Source: Ostreiculturibacter nitratireducens (GTDB lineage Bacteria; Pseudomonadota; Alphaproteobacteria; Rhodobacterales; Rhodobacteraceae). From it: a stretch of 64,000 nt of DNA. The notes under the pieces are model-generated. The model saw only the letters and a list, made by a program, of their open reading frames with translations, searched no databases and was not told the origin of the DNA. Positions 28,150-36,400 of this stretch are shown here, one piece after another. Position numbers and translations under genes: made by a program. The stretch is from the NCBI RefSeq assembly GCF_032670585.1, contig NZ_JAVQHL010000001.1, positions 124,001 through 188,000 on the forward strand, in the 5' to 3' direction. Position 1 is the stretch's first letter. Each line of letters starts with the position of its first letter.

Positions 28150-28515
28150 CTAGCCGGCGACCATCCGAAGGGCCTTTATGAGTTTCGGCGGGTCGAAGGG
28201 CTTGACGATCCACCCCGTTGCGCCGGCGGCCCGGGCGCGGGCCTTGAGATCCGGCGCGCTTTCGGTCGTCAGCACGAGGATCGGCGTCGCGCGGTGCTTT
28301 TCCTGGCCGCGCACCGCCTCGATGAAACCGAAACCGTCGAGCCGGGGCATGTTGATGTCGGAGATGATTGCGTCGGGGCTGATGCCTGCCAGGACTTCTA
28401 GCCCGTGAATGCCGTCTTCAGCCAGGTGAAGCGTATACCCCACCTCTGTCAACGCGAGTTTCAGCATGTCTCGGATCGTGCGGCTGTCGTCGACCGCAAG
28501 GATGTTCAGGCTCAT
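28150..28515 (-). CDS. cheY: CheY-type single-domain response regulator (promoter-proximal copy)
   Basis: This 121-residue receiver domain has Asp9-Asp10, phospho-acceptor Asp53 in IISDINMPRLDGFGF, threonine in VLTTESAP and lysine in WIVKPFDPPK. The pattern resembles the CheY next to CheA in many alphaproteobacterial clusters, which can serve as a phosphate sink. It overlaps the upstream STAS gene by four bases and precedes cheA by 11 bp. Confidence 0.93.
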   Translation of the reverse strand: MSLNILAVDDSRTIRDMLKLALTEVGYTLHLAEDGIHGLEVLAGISPDAIISDINMPRLDGFGFIEAVRGQEKHRATPILVLTTESAPDLKARARAAGATGWIVKPFDPPKLIKALRMVAG

Positions 28516-28790
28516 GCGTCGGTCTCCGATTGAAGCGAGGCCGGGGAGAGGCCGAAGACGGCCAGGGCCGCATCGAATTCCACTGACCTTGGTGAAAGCG
28601 CGAGGGCGTGGCCGTCTTCCCGCCAGGTCCGTGCGGCAGAGGCGAGCACCTGAAGGCAGAGCCCGCCGAGATGGGTGACAGGCCCCGCGTCTATCGTGAG
28701 GCCCCTTCCTCGGCGCGCGAGGATCGCCTGTGCGAGCGGGCGCGCCGCAGGCGTGTCGAGGCGTGGAGAAAGCGTCAACGCCGCCGTCAT
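28512..28790 (-). CDS. Small STAS-domain protein, first gene of the che operon
   Basis: This 92-residue protein looks like a stand-alone STAS domain, with the order strand, helix, ITDAG-like segment (LTIDAGPVTHLGGLCLQVL) and a helix over residues 40-55. STAS domains act as anti-sigma-factor antagonists or as small regulators. Here the usual phosphorylatable serine or threonine at the helix start is replaced by HLGG, so a phospho-switch is not obvious. It overlaps cheY by four bases and heads the operon, so a link to the chemotaxis array is likely. What it binds is unknown. Confidence 0.7.
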   Translation of the reverse strand: MTAALTLSPRLDTPAARPLAQAILARRGRGLTIDAGPVTHLGGLCLQVLASAARTWREDGHALALSPRSVEFDAALAVFGLSPASLQSETDA

Positions 28791-28839
28791 CGGAGGCCGT
28801 GCGCGATGCCGTTCCGAAGCATGTTCTCCTGTCTCCCTC

Positions 28840-28858
28840 CTGGTCCGATCGGGACCAG
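28840..28858. promoter_or_regulatory. Inverted repeat in the che operon leader
   Basis: CTGGTCC and GGACCAG form a 7-bp inverted repeat around GATCG, 50 bp upstream of the STAS gene. On the che strand it is followed by AGGAGGGAG, not a T-tract. It may be an operator or a leader hairpin. Which one cannot be told from sequence. Confidence 0.4.
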
Positions 28859-28873
28859 ACTTAGGAGGCGGGA

Positions 28874-28889
28874 GTTAAATTTGGTTTTA
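28874..28889 (-). promoter_or_regulatory. Near-consensus CtrA-type element upstream of the che operon
   Basis: On the che strand the sequence reads TAAA-N7-TTAAC, one base away from TTAA-N7-TTAAC. It lies about 85-100 bp upstream of the STAS start. CtrA controls motility and chemotaxis genes in several Rhodobacterales. The single mismatch makes this a weak call. Confidence 0.3.
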
Positions 28890-28925
28890 CGGCGACCGGG
28901 TTCGGAAGAATTTCAGTCGGTGCGA

Positions 28926-29903
28926 TCAGGTCCGCATCAGCGACTGGAGATGGACCGCGCAGCCGGTCAGCGCTGCGTAGTCATCGTCGATCACATAGAC
29001 GGAGAAGTTCTGCATGAAGCCCGAGAACCGGCCCTTGTCGCGGAAGCCCTCGACGAAGCCGAACTCGGCCAGCCAGGGCATGAATGCCCGGGCCACGCCG
29101 CCGATCATGTAGACGCCCCCGAACGGCAGGTGCACCAGCGCGAGATTGCCCGCGACGGTTCCGAGAAGCCGAACGAAGATACGGCCCGCTGCGGTGGCGA
29201 GGGGGTCATCCTCGATCTCGATCGAGGTCATGATCTCGGATGCGCGCCGGTCCATCCTGCGGCCTGCCTCCGACGAGACCCAGGAATAGACGCGTTCAAG
29301 GCCGCGCCCGGACAGCACGTCTTCGATCCCGGCGAAGCCATGCGCCTTTTCCACGAAATGCTGCAGGCGGAAATCGCCCTCCGTGCGGATGGGCAGGCTG
29401 GCATGGCCGCATTCGGAGGCTGCCACGAGCCTGCCGTTCGGCGTTTCGTGCACGGGCGCCGCGTTGAAGCCGGTGCCGACGCCGATCACGAGTTGCGTGG
29501 CGCCGGGGCGGGGCACTCCGGTCGCCTTGATGATCTCGATCAGCGCCCGCTTCGGCAGATGCCCGAGTGCATGGCCCTGGGCCTGAAGATCATTGAGCAG
29601 CGCGACCCGTTCGGATTTCGTTGCGCGCGCCAGCGTCTTGGTGTCGATCGTCCAGGCGAGGTTCGTCATGCGCGCGACGCCGTCGCGCACCGGTCCCGCC
29701 GCGGCGGCACAGGCGGCGGCGCAATCGACGTTGCCCTCGGCCGCGATGTATTCGCGCAGCACCGCCTCGAGCCCCGGATATTCGGAGTTCTGATAACGGC
29801 GGACCGTCGATTCAATGATCCGACCCTCCTGGGCCAGCGCGACGCGGGTATTCGTGCCGCCAATGTCGGCGACGAGCGTCACGGTGTTCGGAGGATATGT
29901 CAT
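28926..29903 (-). CDS. glk: Glucokinase
   Basis: This 325-residue enzyme belongs to the bacterial Glk family and phosphorylates glucose with ATP. The phosphate-binding LVADIGGTNTRVAL is near the N-terminus, LLNDLQAQGHALGHL holds the sugar-binding region, and GVGTGFNAAPV and ECGHASLP follow. It lies 15 bp after the beta-glucosidase gene in the same direction. The two would turn cello- or other beta-glucosides into glucose 6-phosphate. Confidence 0.93.
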   Translation of the reverse strand: MTYPPNTVTLVADIGGTNTRVALAQEGRIIESTVRRYQNSEYPGLEAVLREYIAAEGNVDCAAACAAAAGPVRDGVARMTNLAWTIDTKTLARATKSERVALLNDLQAQGHALGHLPKRALIEIIKATGVPRPGATQLVIGVGTGFNAAPVHETPNGRLVAASECGHASLPIRTEGDFRLQHFVEKAHGFAGIEDVLSGRGLERVYSWVSSEAGRRMDRRASEIMTSIEIEDDPLATAAGRIFVRLLGTVAGNLALVHLPFGGVYMIGGVARAFMPWLAEFGFVEGFRDKGRFSGFMQNFSVYVIDDDYAALTGCAVHLQSLMRT

Positions 29904-29918
29904 GACGAGCCCTTCGTT

Positions 29919-31250
29919 CTAGATCCGTGGCGCGAGCGCGCGGGCCAACGCTTGATAAGAGGCTTTTGGGGTGCGCTTCAAGGTGTCGAAGTCGACATGC
30001 ACCAGGCCGAAGCGCTTTTCGTATCCCAAAGACCACTCGAAATTGTCGAGAAGCGACCAGTAGAAGAAGCCCCGCACGTTGGCGCCATCGCCGATGGCCT
30101 CGCGGACGGCGGAAAGGTGGCCGTCGATGTAGGCGATCCGCGCGGCATCCTCGACCGCGCCGTTCTCGACCCTGTCGTCCCAGCTCATGCCATTCTCGGT
30201 GACGTAGAGCGGCAGGTCGCCCACATGGTCGCGCGCCATTCGGGTGAGGAAGTTCCTGAGGCCCTCCGGATAGATCTCCCAGCCCATCGTGGTCTTGGCG
30301 AGGGGGCCCGTTATCTCGCGCGTCGCGGGCCAGGGCGCGCCCGGGTCGGCGGCATGGAAGTGGCGCGTGTAATAGTTGACGCCGAGCCAGTCGATGGGCT
30401 GGGAAATTCGCGCCATGTCCGCTTCCCAGCCTCCCGGCATGTGCGGGCCAAGGCCCGACAGCGCTTCCTCCGGGTAAGTGCCACGGGTGACGGCTTCGAT
30501 GAACCAGCGGTTGAAGATCGCGTCCTGCGTGGTGGCTGCGGCACGGTCTTCGGCGGTCTGCGAGGCAGGCTCCGCGTGGTCGAAATTGAGGACGATCCCG
30601 AGGTTGCCGTGACCATCAGCGCGCAGCGCCGCCGTCGCCTCGCCATGGGCGCGCAGGACGTTGTGCATCGCATGGGCGGCGGCGCGGATATCGCGGAGGC
30701 CCGGCGCGTGTATCCCGAGAAAATGCGACAGCCAGGCGACACACCAGGGTTCGTTGATCGTCGCGGTCGCCGCGACGCGGTCGCCGAGGCGGGACATCAC
30801 GAGGCGGGAGTAGTCCGTGAACCAAGCGGCGATGTCGCGGTTCATCCAGCCGCCCCGCAAGGCGAGAGCGGAAGGAAGCTCCCAGTGGTAGAGGGTCAGG
30901 AAGGGCTTGAGCCCGCGCTCGAGCATCCCGTCCACGAGCCGATCATAGAAGTCGATACCCTCTGCATTTGGGGTGCCGCGGCCTTCCGGAAGGACACGTG
31001 CCCAGCTCACCGAGAATCGGTACGCATCGAAATTTCCGTCCCGCAGGAGGTCGAGATCCTCGCGCCAGCGGCCATGATGATCGCAGGCGCGCGACCCGTC
31101 CTCAGCCCGGACGACGTTGCCCGGTGTCGCGGCGAAAGTGTCCCAGTGACAGCTGCCCGCGCTGCCGAAGGCCGATCCTTCGATCTGGTAGGCCGAGGTC
31201 GCAGCGCCGAAGATGAATCCTTCGGGGAAGTCCTTGCGGGCGGTCTTCAT
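29919..31250 (-). CDS. GH1 family beta-glucosidase
   Basis: This 443-residue cytoplasmic enzyme belongs to glycoside hydrolase family 1. The acid/base glutamate is in TINEPWCVAW and the nucleophile glutamate in YVTENGMSWDD. The N-terminal FIFGAATSAYQIEGSA is the family signature. No signal peptide is seen, so its substrate must be imported. It is transcribed with glk and diverges from the alpha-glucosidase gene across a 590-bp gap. Confidence 0.93.
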   Translation of the reverse strand: MKTARKDFPEGFIFGAATSAYQIEGSAFGSAGSCHWDTFAATPGNVVRAEDGSRACDHHGRWREDLDLLRDGNFDAYRFSVSWARVLPEGRGTPNAEGIDFYDRLVDGMLERGLKPFLTLYHWELPSALALRGGWMNRDIAAWFTDYSRLVMSRLGDRVAATATINEPWCVAWLSHFLGIHAPGLRDIRAAAHAMHNVLRAHGEATAALRADGHGNLGIVLNFDHAEPASQTAEDRAAATTQDAIFNRWFIEAVTRGTYPEEALSGLGPHMPGGWEADMARISQPIDWLGVNYYTRHFHAADPGAPWPATREITGPLAKTTMGWEIYPEGLRNFLTRMARDHVGDLPLYVTENGMSWDDRVENGAVEDAARIAYIDGHLSAVREAIGDGANVRGFFYWSLLDNFEWSLGYEKRFGLVHVDFDTLKRTPKASYQALARALAPRI

Positions 31251-31842
31251 TCAGCTCTCCCCGCGCGGAACCTGAGTGTTCAGCGAAGGGCTGCCAGCCC
31301 TGTGTGCCGGAATGGCCGTCTGCGAAGTCTGCGCGAAATTCATGCCGCAAGGTTTCCTGGGCGCTTTCAATGCCTTCATCAGTATTCCCGGGTGGAATCC
31401 GCGTCAACGCAAACGGCGTCCCTGCCGGGCTTCCGATATCAAGACGTTAACCATTGAAAAGGGGCTGAAATTGGGCCGCAAGTGGAGCGCATTGGGGAGC
31501 GGCACGGACATGGTCGAAGAAGCTCAGCCCTTCCCTGCATTGTTTCCCGATACCGTCCTTCGCGGGCGATGGCGGGCGCATCGCCGATCCGAAGGAAAGG
31601 AAGCTGGTACATGTCCTGCTGAACGCCGCGATCGCCCGTTTCGTAGATGCCGATGCCGGAGGTCGTCGGGGCTGGGGCCGTCGGGGCTGGCGCCTTTCCG
31701 GCCGGCATGATGGAATGTGCGGACGGGAAGGATGCGGCAGCTGTCGCGGCGGAGATCCAGCGCATCCGGGATGAATTGCAGTGGGGGTGCCGGGCCTGTC
31801 CTCGGGGCATTCGCACAGGCTGGTTACGCATTGGGGGTTCGG
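31251..31842. other. 590-bp interval between divergent glucosidase genes with no supported gene
   Basis: Short open frames exist on both strands, but none shows a ribosome-binding site with a family-like protein. A plus-strand stretch around 31647-31790 has a plausible Ala/Gly/Met-rich composition and could be a remnant, but I do not recognise it. The promoters of both glucosidase genes should lie here. I see a half-site TTAACCATT near 31447 and no convincing LacI-type palindrome. Confidence 0.4.
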
Positions 31843-33483
31843 ATGAAGGCGAAGAACATCATCGCGAAGGACAAGGACTGGTGGCGCGGCGCCGTCATCT
31901 ATCAGATCTACCCGCGCAGCTATCAGGATTCGAACGGCGACGGGGTAGGTGACCTGCTCGGCATCGTCGAACGGTTGCCGCATATCGCCTCACTCGGCGC
32001 GGACGCGATCTGGATCAGCCCGTTCTTCACCTCTCCGATGAAGGACTTCGGCTACGACGTCAGCGACTACTGCGACGTCGATCCGATCTTCGGGACGCTC
32101 GGCGATTTCGACCAGGTCATCGCGACGGCGCATACGCTCGGCCTGAAGGTCATGATCGACCTCGTGCTCTCACACACGTCCGACCAGCACCCGTGGTTCC
32201 GGGAAAGCCGGGCGAACCGGGACAATCCGAAGGCAGACTGGTTTGTCTGGGCTGACCCGAAGCCCGATGGAACGCCGCCCAACAACTGGCTTTCGATCTT
32301 CGGCGGTTCCGCTTGGCAGTGGGACGGGAGGCGGATGCAATATTACCTGCACAACTTCCTCGTCTCCCAGCCCGATCTCAACTTCCACAATCCGGATGTG
32401 CAGGAAGCGCTTCTGGATGTCGTCCGCTTCTGGCTGGATCGGGGGGTGGACGGGTTCCGCTTGGACACGATCAATTTCTACTTCGCGGACAAGAAGTTGC
32501 GCGACAATCCTGCGCTACCGCCAGAGAAGCGCAACGACACGATCGCGCCTGCGGTCAATCCCTATAACTGGCAGGAGCACATCCACTCGAAGAACCAGTC
32601 TGAAAACCTTGATTTTCTTAAGAAGTTCAGGGCCGTCCTGGAGCCGTACAACGCCGCAGCCGTGGGTGAGGTCGGCGATGCGCAGCGTGGACTCGAGATA
32701 ATGGCGGAGTATACCTCCGGCGGGGACAAGGTGCAGATGTGCTACGCCTTCGAGCTTCTGCAGCCCCATCCGGTCGCGGCGTCGGACGTGGTCGAGGTCT
32801 TCACGCGGCTCAAGGCGACGGCGCCCGATGCCTGGCCGTGCTGGGCCTATTCCAACCACGACGTCGTGCGCCACGTCACGCGCTGGGGTCTTTCCCGGTC
32901 GGCAGCAAAGGCTTACACGACGCTCCTCATGTGTCTTCGCGGTTCGGTCTGCCTTTATCAGGGAGAGGAGCTTGGCCTGCCGGAGGCCGAGATCGCCTTC
33001 GAAGACCTTCAGGACCCTTACGGCATCGAGTTCTGGCCCGAGTTCAAGGGGCGCGACGGTTGCCGCACCCCTATGGTCTGGATGGCCGACAACCAGAATG
33101 GCGGCTTCTCCTCGGCTAAGCCCTGGCTTCCGGTGCCGACGGAACATCTGCGCCTTGCGGTCTCCGCCGAGGAGGCCGACCCCGGAGCGCTCCTGCACCA
33201 TTACCGCAAGGCGATCGCCTTTCGGCATGCGCAGGATGCGCTGGCGAAGGGGACCATGACGGGCATGCGCGCTGATGGTCCCGTGGTCAGGTTCGAGCGA
33301 GAGTTCGAGGGTTCTCGCATATTCGTCGCAGTGAACCTGAGCGGCGAGCCGGCCACGGTTGCCGCGCCGGAGGGGCGGTGGAAGGTGACAGGCGCGGAAC
33401 TCGGGTCGACCGGGCCTGCGGGCGACGGGAAGCTGCATCTGGGGCCCTGGCAGCCCTGCCTGATGCTTGCGCTGGAAGGATGA
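31843..33483 (+). CDS. aglA: GH13 family alpha-glucosidase
   Basis: This 546-residue enzyme belongs to the oligo-1,6-/alpha-glucosidase branch of family GH13. Typical blocks are WWRGAVIYQIYPRSYQDS, DLVLSHTSDQH (region I), GVDGFRLDTINFYF (region II with the nucleophile Asp), AVGEVGDA (acid/base Glu) and YSNHDV (region IV). It releases glucose from maltose, trehalose-like or sucrose-type substrates. It matches AglA of rhizobial and Rhodobacterales agl loci, but no ABC transporter genes for alpha-glucosides are present. The ATG at 31843 gives the normal opening; the longer open frame upstream is not family-like. Confidence 0.88.
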   Translation: MKAKNIIAKDKDWWRGAVIYQIYPRSYQDSNGDGVGDLLGIVERLPHIASLGADAIWISPFFTSPMKDFGYDVSDYCDVDPIFGTLGDFDQVIATAHTLGLKVMIDLVLSHTSDQHPWFRESRANRDNPKADWFVWADPKPDGTPPNNWLSIFGGSAWQWDGRRMQYYLHNFLVSQPDLNFHNPDVQEALLDVVRFWLDRGVDGFRLDTINFYFADKKLRDNPALPPEKRNDTIAPAVNPYNWQEHIHSKNQSENLDFLKKFRAVLEPYNAAAVGEVGDAQRGLEIMAEYTSGGDKVQMCYAFELLQPHPVAASDVVEVFTRLKATAPDAWPCWAYSNHDVVRHVTRWGLSRSAAKAYTTLLMCLRGSVCLYQGEELGLPEAEIAFEDLQDPYGIEFWPEFKGRDGCRTPMVWMADNQNGGFSSAKPWLPVPTEHLRLAVSAEEADPGALLHHYRKAIAFRHAQDALAKGTMTGMRADGPVVRFEREFEGSRIFVAVNLSGEPATVAAPEGRWKVTGAELGSTGPAGDGKLHLGPWQPCLMLALEG

Positions 33484-33727
33484 GGTCGGCTGGCAGGGGC
33501 GTTTGCGGAGATGATCGGTCCGTGCGGCGCAACGACGCGGGGAAGTCCGCATATTTCGTGTTCTTTCCGCAAACCTAGCGCTGAATAGGAAAAATACTCC
33601 GTTCGCCAAACCTAGTGGGCAGGCAGAGGGGCTTCCTGTCGCGGCCCGTTTTGTGCGAGGTTCCCCCGGACGGGCACGGCGGCATGGCCGCCGGCCGCGC
33701 GGGACAGAAACGTCGAAGGAGGTTCCC

Positions 33728-34690
33728 ATGGCGGTGATGGCAGGGGCTGGCGCACCGGGATTGTGGCGGCGGACGCCGCCCGCGGTCTTCCCGCCGATCA
33801 TGGGCCTCTTCGGCCTTGGCCTCGCCTGGCGTCGGGGTGTCAATTCCTTTGGCCTGCCGGACGGATTTGCCGAAGCGATCCTCGGCGCGGTCACGGCTCT
33901 CTACCTGTTCTGCCTTCTGGCCTACCTGGCGAAATTCCTTCGCCGTCCTGCGGTCTTGGCGGAGGATCTTCGCGTTCTTCCGGGGCGCGCCGGGGTGGGG
34001 GCGATGGTGCTCTGTCTCTACCTCGTGGCCGCGGTCGCTCTGCCCTATGGTCCCGGGCTGGCGCGGTCGCTTCTCTGGGTGGCGGTTGTGGTTCACGCCG
34101 CGATGCTTGTCGTTCTGATCCGGGTCTTCGCGACGGGACCAGCGGAGCAGCGGCGTGTTACGCCCGTCTGGCATCTGAACTTCGTCGGATTCATTCTCGC
34201 GGGTCTTACGGCGCCTGCGGTAGGTGAAACCGCGCTGGCCTGGGCGGTCCTTTGGGTGACAGGCTTCATTGCCGTCTTGATCTGGGCAATCGGGGCCAGG
34301 CAGTTGCGAACGGCGCCGCCACCGGCGCCCCTGCGCCCGCTTCTATCGATCCATCTTGCGCCGGCGGCGATGCTAGGTGTCGTGGCGCTGGGTGTCGGTT
34401 TTGAGAACGTGGCCCAGATATTCGCCGTGATCGCGGCCGTGATGCTGGCGCTTCTGATCATCGGCCTCCGCTGGATCACCGCCGCTGGCTTCTCTCCGCT
34501 CTGGGGGGCGTTCACCTTCCCGTTGGCCGCCACCTCGTCTCTCTGGATCGCAATCGGGGGAGTCTGGAGCGTGCCGGGCGGGATCGCGCTGATCGCGGCC
34601 ACGCCGTTCGTGCCCTGGATCGCCGCGCGCGTGCTGCAGCTTTGGGCCAAGGGTGTGCTCGCGGCCAAGACCAACGCCGCGACCGCCTGA
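33728..34690 (+). CDS. TDT-family (tellurite-resistance/dicarboxylate transporter type) membrane protein
   Basis: This 320-residue protein has about ten hydrophobic helices and the family features PPAVFPPIMGLFGLGLAWRR at the start and HLNFVGFILAG in the middle. It belongs to the TehA/Mae1/SLAC1 group of anion channels and transporters, which move tellurite-related anions, C4-dicarboxylates, sulfite or chloride. The substrate cannot be chosen from sequence. A GGAGG ribosome-binding site precedes the ATG at 33728. It lies between aglA and guaB in the same direction, with long gaps, so it is probably its own unit. Confidence 0.82.
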   Translation: MAVMAGAGAPGLWRRTPPAVFPPIMGLFGLGLAWRRGVNSFGLPDGFAEAILGAVTALYLFCLLAYLAKFLRRPAVLAEDLRVLPGRAGVGAMVLCLYLVAAVALPYGPGLARSLLWVAVVVHAAMLVVLIRVFATGPAEQRRVTPVWHLNFVGFILAGLTAPAVGETALAWAVLWVTGFIAVLIWAIGARQLRTAPPPAPLRPLLSIHLAPAAMLGVVALGVGFENVAQIFAVIAAVMLALLIIGLRWITAAGFSPLWGAFTFPLAATSSLWIAIGGVWSVPGGIALIAATPFVPWIAARVLQLWAKGVLAAKTNAATA

Positions 34691-34793
34691 TCCGCAGCGG
34701 TTGAAAGGCGTCCTTCCGGGATAAGGGGCTTGCATCCGGCGCGCGCGCGTGAAACAGGGAAGCGCCAAACGACGACTCCCGAGGAGAGACCCC

Positions 34794-36242
34794 ATGGAGA
34801 TTCGCGAGGCGCTCACCTTCGACGATGTGCTTCTTGTGCCGGCGGCATCCAGCGTGCTGCCATCTACGGCCGATACTTCGACCTTCGTGACGAAGTCGAT
34901 CCGCATGAACATCCCGCTTCTGTCCTCGGCGATGGACACGGTGACCGAGTCGCGTATGGCGATCGCAATGGCGCAGGCCGGGGGGATCGGCGTGATCCAC
35001 CGCAACCTGACCGTGGAGGAGCAGGCGGCCGAGGTGAGCCGCGTCAAGCGGTTCGAAAGCGGCGTCGTCTACAACCCGATCACGCTGACGCCGGAACAGA
35101 CGCTGGCGGACGCGAAGGCGCTGCAGGACCGCTTCAACGTGACCGGCTTCCCCGTTGTTGACAGCCAAGGCCGGCTCGTCGGGATCGTCACGAACCGCGA
35201 CATGCGCTTCGCGTCGGACGACAAGACGCCGGTCAAGGTGATGATGACCTCCGACAACCTGGCGGTGCTGACGGAGCCTGCGGACCTCGAACAGGCGAAG
35301 AGCCTGATGCGGGCGCGGCGGATCGAGAAGCTTCTCGTGACGGACGGCAAGGGGAAGCTCACGGGACTTCTGACGCTCAAGGACACCGAGAAGGCTGTCC
35401 TTAACCCGAACGCGTGCAAGGACGAACTGGGCCGCCTTCGCGTCGCTGCGGCGACGACCGTCGGCGATGCGGGCTACGAACGGAGCCAGGCGCTGATCGA
35501 GGCTGGCGTGGACCTCGTCGTGGTAGATACCGCCCACGGGCACTCCGAGGGCGTCGCCAAGGCCGTGGAGCGGATCAAGGCGCTGTCCAATGCCGTGCAG
35601 GTCGTCGCGGGGAACGTTGCGACGGCGGAGGCGACGCGGGCGCTGATCGACTCGGGCGCGGACGCGGTGAAAGTCGGGATCGGGCCGGGTTCCATCTGCA
35701 CCACGCGGATCGTTGCCGGCGTGGGCGTTCCGCAGCTGACGGCGATCATGGACGCGGCGGGCGCCGCCGGGGACATCCCGGTGATCGCGGACGGCGGGAT
35801 CAAGTATTCGGGCGACTTCGCCAAGGCGATCGCGGCGGGCGCCTCCTGCGCCATGGTCGGATCGGCCATCGCCGGGACGGAAGAGAGCCCGGGCGAGGTG
35901 ATCCTCTACCAGGGCCGCAGCTACAAGTCCTATCGTGGCATGGGTTCGCTTGGCGCGATGGCGCGGGGCTCGGCCGACCGTTACTTCCAGAAGGACGCGG
36001 CATCGGACAAGCTCGTCCCCGAGGGGATCGAGGGGCAAGTGCCCTACAAGGGAACGGCAGCGGCGGTGATCCACCAACTGGTCGGCGGTCTTCGCGCGGC
36101 AATGGGCTATACCGGCTGCGCGACCGTGGCCGAGATGCGCAAGAACTGCCGCTTCGTGAAGATCACCGGCGCGGGGCTCAAGGAAAGCCACGTCCACGAC
36201 GTTCAGATCACGCGGGAAAGCCCGAACTACCGGGTGATGTGA
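34794..36242 (+). CDS. guaB: Inosine-5'-monophosphate dehydrogenase
   Basis: This 482-residue enzyme oxidises IMP to XMP, the committed step to guanine nucleotides. It has the N-terminal ALTFDDVLLVPA, two CBS domains inserted at about residues 95-205, the catalytic loop GIGPGSICTTRIVAG with its cysteine, and GMGSLGAM near the end. The ATG at 34794 with GAGGAGAG upstream is preferred over open codons before it. Confidence 0.97.
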   Translation: MEIREALTFDDVLLVPAASSVLPSTADTSTFVTKSIRMNIPLLSSAMDTVTESRMAIAMAQAGGIGVIHRNLTVEEQAAEVSRVKRFESGVVYNPITLTPEQTLADAKALQDRFNVTGFPVVDSQGRLVGIVTNRDMRFASDDKTPVKVMMTSDNLAVLTEPADLEQAKSLMRARRIEKLLVTDGKGKLTGLLTLKDTEKAVLNPNACKDELGRLRVAAATTVGDAGYERSQALIEAGVDLVVVDTAHGHSEGVAKAVERIKALSNAVQVVAGNVATAEATRALIDSGADAVKVGIGPGSICTTRIVAGVGVPQLTAIMDAAGAAGDIPVIADGGIKYSGDFAKAIAAGASCAMVGSAIAGTEESPGEVILYQGRSYKSYRGMGSLGAMARGSADRYFQKDAASDKLVPEGIEGQVPYKGTAAAVIHQLVGGLRAAMGYTGCATVAEMRKNCRFVKITGAGLKESHVHDVQITRESPNYRVM

Positions 36243-36400
36243 CCGGCGCAGGCGCTGCGCTCATGAAACTGGCGAGGCGGCGTCCTGTCGCGCAATGCGA
36301 GGGGCGCCGCACGCGCACGCGAAGTGGGGTCCGGATTTTGCTGCGGTTTGAACGGCTTCGGGGGCCTTCTTCACCCAAATTACGGGCGGATTAGACGCAT

